This document shows positions 1-8,265 of a DNA stretch of 42,471 nt, piece by piece (the stretch's first letter is position 1; every line of letters starts with the position of its first letter). The notes under the pieces are model-generated. The model ran no database searches. It saw only the letters and a program-made list of their open reading frames with translations, and was not told the origin of the DNA. This DNA is from Woeseiaceae bacterium. GTDB lineage: Bacteria; Pseudomonadota; Gammaproteobacteria; Steroidobacterales; Woeseiaceae. The stretch lies in the NCBI GenBank assembly GCA_030066735.1, contig JASJBB010000009.1, positions 1-42,471 on the forward strand, written 5' to 3'. The translations under genes were made by a program, and so were the position numbers.

Positions 1-110
1 CCGGCCTCGTCGAGCGACAGGTCGTCGTTGAACGGATTGAGCGCCGCGGCCCAGATGCCCCGCATGTTCTCGCGCGCGTAGTCCTTTGCGTCCAGCTTCG
101 AGTAGTTAAT
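1..110 (-). CDS. Dihydrodipicolinate synthase family protein, N-terminal fragment
   Basis: This is the 5' end of a gene that runs off the left edge of the window. The reverse strand reads through about 36 codons containing the stretch NYSKLDAKDYARENMRGIW followed by AAALNPFNDDLSLDEA. I recognise this as the N-terminus of the dihydrodipicolinate-synthase-like aldolase family (TIM barrel, Schiff-base lysine enzymes), but the catalytic part is outside the window, so the substrate cannot be named. The start is odd. An in-frame TAA lies five codons upstream of the ATT codon at 108-110, and there is no ATG, GTG or TTG before the conserved block; the first ATG is at 63-65, inside it. An AGAGAGG Shine-Dalgarno-like sequence sits about nine bases before the ATT, so I place the start there provisionally. 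Confidence 0.55.
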   Translation of the reverse strand, partial: MNYSKLDAKDYARENMRGIWAAALNPFNDDLSLDEA

Positions 111-126
111 GGCCGTACACCTCTCT

Positions 127-132
127 TATAAT
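127..132 (+). promoter_or_regulatory. -10 box of the aldehyde dehydrogenase promoter
   Basis: A consensus TATAAT lies 31 bases before the ATG at 163. It falls inside the possible upstream extension of the reading frame that starts at 109, so a transcript from this promoter could only use the start at 163. No good -35 box is visible (TAGTTA at 103-108 is the best at 18-bp spacing). Confidence 0.4.
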
Positions 133-162
133 CACGCCACTCTATCCTACCCGACTGCTCCT

Positions 163-1599
163 ATGAGTACTTACCCGGAACTGCATCTCTACATCGACGG
201 CGAGTGGCGCCAGTGCGCCAGCGACCTGCCCGTGCTCAACCCGGCAACCGAGGAGGAAATCGGCCGCCTGCCGCGAGCCGGAATCGCCGACCTGGACGAC
301 GCGCTCGCCGCGGCAGAACGAGGCTTCGAGACCTGGCGCCAGGTCGCGCCCGTCGAGCGAGCCAAGGTACTGATGAAGGCCGCCGCGCTGATGCGCGAGC
401 GCCAGGAGGAGATTGCACTCGCGATCACGGCCGAACACGGCAAACCCCTGCCGCAGGCCAGGCTCGAGGTCATTCGCGGCTGCGAGTTCTTCGAGTGGGA
501 CGCCGGGGAGGCCACGCGTACCTATGGGCGCGTCATACCGAGCGCCCCGGGCGTGCGCTACATCGTGCACCACCAGCCGATCGGCGTCGTGGCGGCGTTC
601 TCGCCGTGGAACTTCCCGATGAGCCAGCCCTGCCGCAAGGTCGCAGGCGCGATTGCCGCGGGTTGTTCGATCATCCTCAAGGCAGCAGAGGAAACCCCGG
701 CCGGCGCGCTGCATATCGCCCGCGCGCTGCACGATGCCGGCCTGCCGCCCGGCGTAGTCAACCTCGTGTTCGGAGAGCCGGCCGAGATCTCCGACCACCT
801 GATTCGCCAGGACGCCGTGCGCCTCGTGGCGTTCACGGGTTCAACGACGGTCGGCACCCACCTGACGACGCTGGCCGCCCAGCACATGACGCCGGTGCTC
901 ATGGAGCTCGGTGGCCACGCGCCCGTTATCGTCTGCGAAGATACCGACGTCGAGGCCGCGGCGGTCAGCGGCGCCGTTCGCAAGATGCGCAATGCGGGCC
1001 AGGTCTGCACCTCGCCGACCCGGTTCTTCGTTCACGAGAGCATCTTCGACGAATACACCGACATCTTCGTCCGTCGGGCAGCCGAGACCGTTGTAGGCAA
1101 CGGCATGGATGCGGGCGTCGAAATGGGCCCGCTTGCCAACGAGCGCCGGCCGGCCGCGCTCACCGAACTGGTCGAAGACGCGGTCGCCCACGGCGCCGAA
1201 CTCCGGACTGGCGGCAAGAAGCTGGGCGAAAAGGGCTATTTCTTCGAACCGACCGTACTGGCCAACGTTCCGGATGCGGCGCAGGTCATGCAGGTCGAGC
1301 CTTTCGGGCCGCTGGCCATCATCAACCCGGTTGCGTCGCTCGACCACGGCATCGCGATGGCGAACTCGGTGCCCTATGGCCTTGCCGCGTACGGCTTCAC
1401 CAACCGGGCGGATTACGTCGATCGCATGATCGAGGGCATCGAAGCGGGCAACGTGTCGATCAACACGCTCGAGGCGTCACTGCCCGAGACGCCTTTCGGC
1501 GGCGTGAAGTCCAGTGGCTTCGGCCGCGAGGGCGGTACCGAGGGGCTGCACAACTACATGATCACGAAGAACATCTCGCACAGCCTGGAGATCGTCTAG
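163..1599 (+). CDS. NAD(P)-dependent aldehyde dehydrogenase, succinate-semialdehyde dehydrogenase-like
   Basis: This is a 478-residue member of the aldehyde dehydrogenase superfamily, which oxidises aldehydes to acids with NAD(P)+. Seen in the sequence are the cofactor-binding segment FSPWNFP, the glycine motif FTGSTTVG, the general-base glutamate in MELGGH (about E248) and the nucleophilic cysteine in GQVCTS (about C282). The C-terminal GGVKSSGFGREGG matches the GabD-like branch. The frame is open back to an ATG at 109, but MSTYPELHLYIDGEW is the usual family N-terminus and the TATAAT at 127-132 supports 163. Its TAG stop shares the palindrome CTAG with the stop of kynA on the other strand. 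The neighbouring kynurenine operon raises the possibility of an aminomuconate semialdehyde substrate, but no ACMS decarboxylase is present, so the substrate is unknown. Confidence 0.88.
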   Translation: MSTYPELHLYIDGEWRQCASDLPVLNPATEEEIGRLPRAGIADLDDALAAAERGFETWRQVAPVERAKVLMKAAALMRERQEEIALAITAEHGKPLPQARLEVIRGCEFFEWDAGEATRTYGRVIPSAPGVRYIVHHQPIGVVAAFSPWNFPMSQPCRKVAGAIAAGCSIILKAAEETPAGALHIARALHDAGLPPGVVNLVFGEPAEISDHLIRQDAVRLVAFTGSTTVGTHLTTLAAQHMTPVLMELGGHAPVIVCEDTDVEAAAVSGAVRKMRNAGQVCTSPTRFFVHESIFDEYTDIFVRRAAETVVGNGMDAGVEMGPLANERRPAALTELVEDAVAHGAELRTGGKKLGEKGYFFEPTVLANVPDAAQVMQVEPFGPLAIINPVASLDHGIAMANSVPYGLAAYGFTNRADYVDRMIEGIEAGNVSINTLEASLPETPFGGVKSSGFGREGGTEGLHNYMITKNISHSLEIV

Positions 1600-2441
1600 A
1601 GGTCCGTGCGGATCGCGAACAGCTCCGGGAAAAAGCTCGTTTCGATCGCCTTCTTGAGGAACGGCACGCCCGATGAGCCGCCCGTGCCGGGCCGGCTGCC
1701 GATGATGCGCTGCACCGTGTACATGTGCTTGAAGCGCCAGTTCTGGAACGCATCCTCGATGTCGACCAGCTTCTCGGCCAGCTCGTAAAGCTCGAAGTAC
1801 TTCTCGGGGTCGCGATAGATCGCGAACCACGCCGCCTGCACCGATTCGTCGCGCTCGTAGGGTTCGCTGAAATCGCGCTCCAGTTTGCCCGGGTCGATCG
1901 CGAATCCGTCACCGGCCAGCTTGCGCAGCACCACGTCGTACAAGCTGGGCGCCTCGAGCACGGCCTTGAGTTCGTCGTAGACACCGGGGTCGTGGCGGTG
2001 CACTTCGACCAGCCGCTTGTTCTTGTTGCCGAGCAGGAATTCCAGCTTGCGGTAGGAATAGGATTGAAACCCCGATGCCGGCCCGAGCTTGTCGCGAAAC
2101 TTCAGGTAGTCAACCGGCGTCATCGTGGACAGGATCGACCACGACTGCGTGAGCTGCGTCAGAATCAGCTTGACGCGGGCAATGACCTTGAACGCATGCC
2201 GGAAGTCGTGCTCCTCGACATTGCGAATGGCCGCCTCGACCTCGTGCCCTGCCAGCTTCAGCCACAGCTCGCTCGCCTGGTGGATGATGATGAACAGCAT
2301 CTCGTCGTGCTCGTCCGACAGCCGGTCCTGCGCGTTGAGGATGTCATCCAGGCGCAGGTACTTGCCGTAAGTCAGCCGATCCTCGAGATCCGTATGGATG
2401 CTCTTCTCCAGCTCCCGGTAATTCTGCGGTTGATCACTCAT
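1596..2441 (-). CDS. kynA: Tryptophan 2,3-dioxygenase
   Basis: This heme enzyme opens the indole ring of L-tryptophan with O2 to give N-formylkynurenine, the first step of the kynurenine pathway. The protein has 281 residues, the usual bacterial length. The distal histidine lies in IIIHQASELW (H54). The proximal heme histidine is in FKHMYTVQR (H239), followed by the family's GTGGSSG loop, which binds the amino acid. It is the last gene of the minus-strand operon. Its ATG overlaps the kmo stop codon by four bases (ATGA), which implies translational coupling. Its TAG stop lies in the CTAG shared with the convergent aldehyde dehydrogenase. The next pathway enzyme, kynurenine formamidase, is not encoded in the window. 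Confidence 0.96.
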   Translation of the reverse strand: MSDQPQNYRELEKSIHTDLEDRLTYGKYLRLDDILNAQDRLSDEHDEMLFIIIHQASELWLKLAGHEVEAAIRNVEEHDFRHAFKVIARVKLILTQLTQSWSILSTMTPVDYLKFRDKLGPASGFQSYSYRKLEFLLGNKNKRLVEVHRHDPGVYDELKAVLEAPSLYDVVLRKLAGDGFAIDPGKLERDFSEPYERDESVQAAWFAIYRDPEKYFELYELAEKLVDIEDAFQNWRFKHMYTVQRIIGSRPGTGGSSGVPFLKKAIETSFFPELFAIRTDL

Positions 2442-3799
2442 TGCCGATCTCCGAACCTCGCCGCCGCCAGCTCGTGCAGCCGGTCCATGACGTGTTGTTC
2501 ATTCCAGGTGTTCTCGATGTCCGGCAGCTGCATGATGCGGTCCATGACGGCTTTCTGCTCGTCGCCAACGCGCAACGCCTCGGCATACGGCACCTCGGGC
2601 GAAAACGTCACCATCGAATACAGCGGTGTCCAGAGCTCGGGGTGCGCGTCGTGGAACTTCGCCTCGATCTTTTTCTGCAGCTGGAAGCGCTTGTCGCCGG
2701 ACAGGTCGCTCATCTCGACGAAGTTGCGCTTCGAGAGCTCGGCGATCGCGTCGCCGTTGGGCTTGCGGGCGTTCTCGTAAGCCGGAAAGATCTTCGTCCA
2801 GTCGTGATCGTGCTGCGCGATCAGCCGGTTCAGTTCCGCACAGTCCTCGAAGCCACAGTTCATGCCCTGGCCGTAGAACGGCACAATCGCGTGCGCGGCG
2901 TCGCCGATCAGCCCGACCTTGTTGTTGAACGACCACGGAAACACCTGCACGAGGAACAGCGGTGATGCGGTCTTCGCCATGAACGTGTCAACGGGATCCT
3001 CGAGGTGATCCATGGCGTCGCCGAAGTTGTCGCCGAAAAAGCGCTCCACGGCGTCGCGCTCCCGCAGCGACTCGAACGACGGATCGCCCGAGTGATTCAT
3101 GAACAGGGTGCAGGTGAACGTGCCGTCGGGATTCGGCAGCGCGATCAGCATGAAGTCCTTGCGCGGCCAGATGTGCAGCGCGTTCTTCTCGAGCCGGTGC
3201 GAACCGTCCGCGTTTGCCGGGATATTGAGCTCGATATAGCTCTGCGGCATGTAATTCTGGCTGTAGCTGAATCGCGGCAAGTCGTGAGCGAGGCGGCGAA
3301 CTTTCGAACTCGCGCCGTCAGCGCCGAACAGGTAGTCGGCCTCGACCGTGACCTCGGTGTCGCCGAGCCTGAACAAGGCTGCCGCCGTCTCGAAGTCCAC
3401 GTCGACGAGGCGGTGTTCGAAGAACGTCTCCACATCCGGTTCGTCCTCGGCAATATCGAGCAACTGCTGGTTGATGCCGCCGCGCGAGACCGACCAGATC
3501 GCCTGGTCCTCCTTGCCATACGGAATCTCGCTCAGCGCGCCGTCAACATCGTGGATCGCGCGGCGGTACATCGGGATGGCCTGATCTTTTGCGTCCGGCC
3601 CGACGCCGATCTGTTGCAGTGAATGCCAGCCGCGATCCGACAGCGCGATATTGATGGACCGGCCCTGGTAGATGTTGGTCATGCGCGAGTCGGGCCGGCC
3701 TTCGTAAAGACCGACGCGGTAGCCGTGCCGCGCGAGCACGATCGCCAGCAGTGAACCCACCGGGCCGCCGCCCGCAATCGTGAATGTGCCTCTTGTCAT
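2438..3799 (-). CDS. kmo: Kynurenine 3-monooxygenase
   Basis: This FAD-dependent hydroxylase converts L-kynurenine to 3-hydroxykynurenine with NADPH and O2. The 453-residue protein opens with the FAD dinucleotide fold (IAGGGPVGSLLA), followed by the conserved block GRSINIALSDRG. The second FAD motif GDAAHAIVPFYGQG leads into the family signature MNCGFEDC. The ATG at 3797-3799 is chosen because the dinucleotide fold follows it directly. The frame stays open far upstream, but that part overlaps kynU and has no homologous character. The gene lies five bases after the kynU stop and overlaps kynA by four bases. This is the step that commits kynurenine to quinolinate rather than to the anthranilate branch. 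Confidence 0.95.
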   Translation of the reverse strand: MTRGTFTIAGGGPVGSLLAIVLARHGYRVGLYEGRPDSRMTNIYQGRSINIALSDRGWHSLQQIGVGPDAKDQAIPMYRRAIHDVDGALSEIPYGKEDQAIWSVSRGGINQQLLDIAEDEPDVETFFEHRLVDVDFETAAALFRLGDTEVTVEADYLFGADGASSKVRRLAHDLPRFSYSQNYMPQSYIELNIPANADGSHRLEKNALHIWPRKDFMLIALPNPDGTFTCTLFMNHSGDPSFESLRERDAVERFFGDNFGDAMDHLEDPVDTFMAKTASPLFLVQVFPWSFNNKVGLIGDAAHAIVPFYGQGMNCGFEDCAELNRLIAQHDHDWTKIFPAYENARKPNGDAIAELSKRNFVEMSDLSGDKRFQLQKKIEAKFHDAHPELWTPLYSMVTFSPEVPYAEALRVGDEQKAVMDRIMQLPDIENTWNEQHVMDRLHELAAARFGDRQ

Positions 3800-3804
3800 C
3801 GTGT

Positions 3805-5085
3805 TTACCCTTGCGCCAACAGTTCGCGCATGACCCGCCCGAACGTGTGCACGTCTTCGAACGAGTTGTACAAAGGAACCGGGGCCATGCGAATGATGCA
3901 CGGCTCGCGAAAGTCGGCGATGACCCCCAGGGCCAGCATTTCGTCGTACAGCTCGCGTTCGCGGCCGGCGCAGTTGATCGACAGCTGGCAGCCGCGCTGC
4001 GTCGGATCGCGCGGTGTGATGACGCCGATGCCCGCGTCTGGAAACCCGGCGGACAACTGGTCGACCGTGTACTCGAGATAACCCGTCAGTTTCTCGCTCT
4101 TCGCCCGCAACGCCGGCATGCCGGCCTCGGCAAACAGCTCGAGCGACGCTTTCATCGCCGCCATGCCGAGTATGGGCACGTTGCTGAGCTGCCAGCCTTC
4201 GGCGCCCTCCATGGGCTGGAAGCCGGGCTGCATCTGGAAGCGCGTGGCCTTGTCGTGGCCCCACCAGCCGCCGAAGCGGGGCAGGTCGAAGCGGCGGCCG
4301 TGTCGCTCGTGTACGAAGATGCCGCCCACGTTGCCCGGGCTCGAGTTGAGGTACTTGTAAGAACACCACGCCGCGAAGTCGACGTCCCAGTCGTGCAGCG
4401 CCAGCGGCACGTTGCCCGCCGCGTGCGCCAGGTCAAACGCCGCGATTGCGCCGGCGGCGTGCGCCGCGCCGGTCAGCTTCGGCATGTCGAACAGCTGCCC
4501 GGTGAAATAATTGACGCCGCCGAAAAACACCATCGCGAGCTCGTCCGCGTGCTGCTCGATCGCGGCGAGTATGTCTTCTTCGCGAATCAGGAACTCGCCG
4601 TCGGGCGGGGCAATCTCGATAATCGCGTCGTCGGGATCGAAACCATGGAATTGCGCCTGCGTCTCGAGCAGGTAGCGGTCCGACGGGAACATCTTCGCTT
4701 CCGAGATGATCTTGTAGCGCTCGGCGGTCGGGCGGTAGAAAGACACGAACAGCAGGTGGATGTTCGTCGTCAGCGAGTTCATGCAAACGACTTCGGACTC
4801 CTTGCCGCCGACCAGATCCGCCATCGCTGGCGTCAGCAGTTCGTGGAAACTGAGCCAGGGATTGGTCGAATGGAAGTGACCCTCGACGCCGTACTTCGCC
4901 CACTCGTCAAGCTCGAGTTCGACGGCTGCCCGCACGGTCTTCGGTTGCAGGCCGAGCGAGTGGCCCGAGAAGTACGCCATCTCGCGCGTGCCGAGCGCCG
5001 GGAAATGAAACTGCTCGCGATAGCCACCGAGCGGATCGGCCGCGTCGCACTCGCGCGCGAATTCGAGTGTCGGTTCGTAATCCAC
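3805..5085 (-). CDS. kynU: Kynureninase
   Basis: This PLP enzyme of the aminotransferase class V fold hydrolyses 3-hydroxykynurenine to 3-hydroxyanthranilate and alanine. The PLP-binding lysine is visible in [11 protein letters not shown] (about K244). Other family motifs are [12 protein letters not shown] near the N-terminus, MNSLTTNIH for the phosphate site, and [10 protein letters not shown] with the aspartate that contacts the pyridine nitrogen. I place the start at the GTG at 5083-5085, one base after the haaO stop, giving 426 residues with the usual N-terminus. Longer frames up to 5190 run inside haaO and carry unrelated sequence. The Shine-Dalgarno is weak, so translation may depend on coupling to haaO. 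Confidence 0.93.
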   Translation of the reverse strand: MDYEPTLEFARECDAADPLGGYREQFHFPALGTREMAYFSGHSLGLQPKTVRAAVELELDEWAKYGVEGHFHSTNPWLSFHELLTPAMADLVGGKESEVVCMNSLTTNIHLLFVSFYRPTAERYKIISEAKMFPSDRYLLETQAQFHGFDPDDAIIEIAPPDGEFLIREEDILAAIEQHADELAMVFFGGVNYFTGQLFDMPKLTGAAHAAGAIAAFDLAHAAGNVPLALHDWDVDFAAWCSYKYLNSSPGNVGGIFVHERHGRRFDLPRFGGWWGHDKATRFQMQPGFQPMEGAEGWQLSNVPILGMAAMKASLELFAEAGMPALRAKSEKLTGYLEYTVDQLSAGFPDAGIGVITPRDPTQRGCQLSINCAGRERELYDEMLALGVIADFREPCIIRMAPVPLYNSFEDVHTFGRVMRELLAQG

Positions 5086-5086
5086 G

Positions 5087-5680
<594 letters not shown>

Positions 5681-6478
5681 CTAGATGACGATGGTCGATG
5701 CGGTCCTGATTATCTCACGCACCACGCTCATTGCCGCAAGGGCCGAAGAGCGTGGGTTATCCGGCAGCGATCTGCCCTCGACGCAAAACTCGAAGCGCCC
5801 GAAGTCACCCTCGGCAATGACTTCGTGGATATTGCGCTCGACACCCGGGTCCGCGATCAGCTCAACGGTTGTCTCGTCAAGGCCGGTACCCGCCAGGGCC
5901 ACGGCTGCGGCGACGTTGGCGTTCTTGGGATACTCGAGAGCAGCGTCGCGTGCGCTGCCGGAAAAGTGCACCGCCGGCTCGGTGAGCGCGGCAAGATCGA
6001 GCTTGTCCTCGGCCGGCGAACCGCGCCAGCCCCGGGGCGGTTTGCGGCCGCGGTAGGTCACGGTCGCCAGGTTGCCAATGTCGGCCGATGCCAGCACGTC
6101 CAGCGCGCCGATGGCGCCGGAGACGACGCGCAATTGCGATTCCCCCTGCCGGGCTGCTGACGCGAGTCGCTCGTACAAATCGGCATCGCCCAGCGCGCCT
6201 GCCGACACCGTGATGAGATCGGTGCCGCGCGACAGGATCGCTGCGCCGTGCTGGCGCAGGGCCGGGTGGCCCGCGCAGTCCACGGCAAGATCGACGGTGA
6301 CGCCGATGTCGTCGATGCCGTGCCCCAGCGCGACGTCGTCGCCGAAAACTCCGCGCGCCGCCGCCTCGGTGCCGGGCTCGACGATCGCCGCGGCCACCGC
6401 GACAGCCTCGTTGCCGGCCAGGTAACGGACGACCGCCTCCGCAATCGCGCCGCAGCCGATGATCAGGATTGTCTGCAT
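5681..6478 (-). CDS. nadX: L-aspartate dehydrogenase family protein
   Basis: The 265-residue protein begins with a Rossmann fold (ILIIGCGAIAEAV) and continues with the family motifs SGAIGALDVL and YPKNANVAAAVALAG. RNIHEVIAEGDFG holds the catalytic histidine region of aspartate dehydrogenases. The family oxidises L-aspartate to iminoaspartate with NAD(P)+; iminoaspartate is the substrate of quinolinate synthase. As first gene of the kynurenine operon it would add a second supply of quinolinate precursor, or an NAD-linked role on another amino acid. The ATG at 6476-6478 is used because MQTILIIGCG begins the fold; an ATG at 6568 adds 30 residues with no family resemblance. The Shine-Dalgarno is weak (GGGAA). 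No nadA or nadC is in the window. Confidence 0.85.
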   Translation of the reverse strand: MQTILIIGCGAIAEAVVRYLAGNEAVAVAAAIVEPGTEAAARGVFGDDVALGHGIDDIGVTVDLAVDCAGHPALRQHGAAILSRGTDLITVSAGALGDADLYERLASAARQGESQLRVVSGAIGALDVLASADIGNLATVTYRGRKPPRGWRGSPAEDKLDLAALTEPAVHFSGSARDAALEYPKNANVAAAVALAGTGLDETTVELIADPGVERNIHEVIAEGDFGRFEFCVEGRSLPDNPRSSALAAMSVVREIIRTASTIVI

Positions 6479-6579
6479 GGGTGGGTTCCCGTGGTCCCGG
6501 ATACCGCCATCTTGCGCGCAAATCGAGCTTCTGGCTACTGCGCATTTCGTACAAAACCCAGTATTCATGCGGCCTGTAC

Positions 6580-6585
6580 AGTATA
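6580..6585 (-). promoter_or_regulatory. Possible -10 box for the kynurenine operon
   Basis: The minus strand reads TATACT here, about 100 bases before the nadX start. No convincing -35 box is seen at the right spacing, so the call is weak. A perfect 8-bp palindrome CTGTACAG overlaps it at 6574-6581. It is two bases from the -35 box of the divergent efflux promoter, so a protein bound at 6589-6612 could affect both directions. Confidence 0.25.
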
Positions 6586-6586
6586 T

Positions 6587-6615
6587 TTGAATATCGTAAT
6601 ATTGCGATATACAAT
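6587..6615 (+). promoter_or_regulatory. Promoter of the RND efflux operon
   Basis: The -35 box TTGAAT (6587-6592) is followed after exactly 17 bp by the -10 box TACAAT (6610-6615), each matching four or five of six consensus positions. The segment is strikingly AT-rich against its GC-rich surroundings. The tolC-like start codon is 44 bases downstream. Confidence 0.6.
6589..6612. promoter_or_regulatory. 24-bp palindromic operator, likely site of the ArsR-type repressor
   Basis: The half-sites GAATATCGTAAT and ATTGCGATATAC are inverted repeats matching at 10 of 12 positions, with ATATCG...CGATAT as the core. The palindrome fills the space between the -35 and -10 boxes and overlaps both, where a bound repressor would block RNA polymerase. 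ArsR/SmtB proteins typically bind AT-rich 12-bp inverted repeats of this kind, and such a gene is third-position coding DNA of the same operon (7939-8262). Assigning the site to that protein is an inference. Confidence 0.6.
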
Positions 6616-6658
6616 CCTTTTCCCCGACTGCTACAGAGACCCTGAACGGACGAACACC

Positions 6659-7939
6659 ATGACATTGACGAGGTTGCTGTTGCTAACGGCCTGTGCCCTG
6701 CCGGGCCCCGTATTCGCGGAAACGCTCGAGGGGGCCTGGGCCGACGCGCTGGCCTCACACCGCCAGATCGACGCGGCCGGGGCCATGCACGACGCCGCGA
6801 ACTACGAACTCGAGCAAGCGCGTGGCGCGCGATTACCGCAGCTCGGTCTAACGAGTGGTTATACCCGGTTCGATTCGGCGCCAGGATTCGAGCTCGGTCC
6901 GGTCACGACGGACCCGATATTCAAGGGCGATGACACCCTGAGCGCGGGCGTGCAGGTGCAGGTCCCGATCTACTACGGTGGCGGCGTCAACGCACGCATC
7001 GACGCGGCCGAATTCGGCGCGTCGGCCGCCGGCGACCGGCTGGCTGCCGTCATCCAGGACATCAAGCTCGGCGTCGCCGAGCACTACGTTGGCGTACTGC
7101 GGGCCGAGCGCGCGGTTGCCGTCGCCGAGTCCTACGTGGCATCGCTCAGTTCGCATACCGAGAACGCCCGCAGCCGTTACGAGTTCGGAGACGTACCGCA
7201 GAACGACTACCTGGCGGCCAGCGTCACCCTCGCGGACGCCGAGCAACGCCTGCTGCAGGCCACGAACCACCTCGACTACGCCAGGGCCGCGTACAACCGC
7301 TTCCTGGGCCGGCCGCTGACGGACGCCGTCGCGCTCGATCCGCAGCTGGCGATCGACGAATTCATACCGGCCGCAGCGACACTCGATGAACTGATGACCC
7401 GGGCGCACGGCGGTCGCAGCGAACTGCGTGCGCTCGATGCGCAGGAACAGGCGCTGCTCAGCCAGGCCGACAGCGTTCGCGCCAGCGCGCGTCCGCAGCT
7501 GGCGCTGACCGGGGGTTACATGTACCTGGAGAACGAGTTCCTTACCCAGGACGAGTTCTGGATGGCCGGCGTCTCGTTGAACTGGAACCTGTTCGACGGC
7601 GGCCAGGCTCGCAAACGGTCGCACTCGATCGAGCGCAAAGCCGCCGCGGTCGGGCACAACCGCGACGACCTGCAGTCGATGGTCGACCTGCAGGTGCGAA
7701 GAGCATGGAACGACCGCGGCGAGGCCGACAGCCGGCTGCAGGTTGCCAGGCGCGCCGTGGACCAGTCCGCGGAGAACCTGCGCGTCGTCCGCAATCGTTA
7801 CGCGGCCGGCGCCAGCACGAATACCGAGGTGCTCGATGCCGAAGCCCTGCGCGAGCAGAGCCTGAGCAACCTGGACAATGCCCGCTTCGAGGTGGATCTT
7901 GCCAAGTTGCGGCTGGCGCGGGCGATCGGAGCGCTCTGA
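6659..7939 (+). CDS. TolC-family outer-membrane efflux channel protein
   Basis: The 426-residue protein has a cleavable signal peptide (MTLTRLLLLTACALPGPVFA) and the repeated helical-hairpin layout of TolC-type channels, which form trimeric outer-membrane exit ducts for efflux pumps. Recognisable are the first repeat (AWADALASHRQIDAA), the strand-rich segments QVQVPIYYGGG and VSLNWNLFDGGQARK that mark the equivalent barrel segments of the two halves, and long heptad-like helices between them. The ATG at 6659 is set by the signal peptide and by the promoter just upstream, although the frame stays open further 5'. It is the first gene of a four-gene operon and overlaps the repressor gene (TGATG). 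Confidence 0.92.
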   Translation: MTLTRLLLLTACALPGPVFAETLEGAWADALASHRQIDAAGAMHDAANYELEQARGARLPQLGLTSGYTRFDSAPGFELGPVTTDPIFKGDDTLSAGVQVQVPIYYGGGVNARIDAAEFGASAAGDRLAAVIQDIKLGVAEHYVGVLRAERAVAVAESYVASLSSHTENARSRYEFGDVPQNDYLAASVTLADAEQRLLQATNHLDYARAAYNRFLGRPLTDAVALDPQLAIDEFIPAAATLDELMTRAHGGRSELRALDAQEQALLSQADSVRASARPQLALTGGYMYLENEFLTQDEFWMAGVSLNWNLFDGGQARKRSHSIERKAAAVGHNRDDLQSMVDLQVRRAWNDRGEADSRLQVARRAVDQSAENLRVVRNRYAAGASTNTEVLDAEALREQSLSNLDNARFEVDLAKLRLARAIGAL

Positions 7940-8262
7940 TGGCCGTCAGGATCGATACCCGGGCAATGCAGGCGCAGGCTAACAAGGCGAGCGCCGTGCT
8001 GAGCGCGCTCAGTAACGAGAAGCGACTGGTCATACTGTGCCAGCTCGTCGACGGCGAGCGCTCCGTCAACGACCTGACGGAGTTGCTCGATGCGCCGCAG
8101 TCGACGATCTCCCAGCACCTCGGCGTGCTGCGCCGTGAAGGCCTCGTGCAGACGCGTCGCGATGCGCAAACCCTTTACTACTCGCTGGCCGGCAATGAAG
8201 CCCGCGCCATTCTTGAAACCCTGCAGGCGCTTTACTGCCCACCGCAATCCGTGGATGCCTAG
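7939..8262 (+). CDS. ArsR-family repressor of the SqrR/BigR two-cysteine type
   Basis: This 107-residue winged-helix protein has the ArsR recognition helix in QSTISQHLGVLRREGLV and the wing in TRRDAQTLYYSL. It has only two cysteines: C34 in LVILCQL and C100 in LQALYCPP. Their 66-residue spacing and sequence surroundings match the pair (C41 and C107) that forms a polysulfide bridge in the persulfide sensor SqrR and its relatives BigR and YgaV. Metal-binding motifs of ArsR or CadC (CVC-type) are absent. The protein probably represses its own operon from the palindrome at 6589-6612 and releases DNA when oxidised by reactive sulfur or another oxidant; both points are inferred. It is unusual in lying between the channel and adaptor genes; its ATG overlaps the upstream stop. 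Confidence 0.85.
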   Translation: MAVRIDTRAMQAQANKASAVLSALSNEKRLVILCQLVDGERSVNDLTELLDAPQSTISQHLGVLRREGLVQTRRDAQTLYYSLAGNEARAILETLQALYCPPQSVDA

Positions 8263-8265
8263 ACC

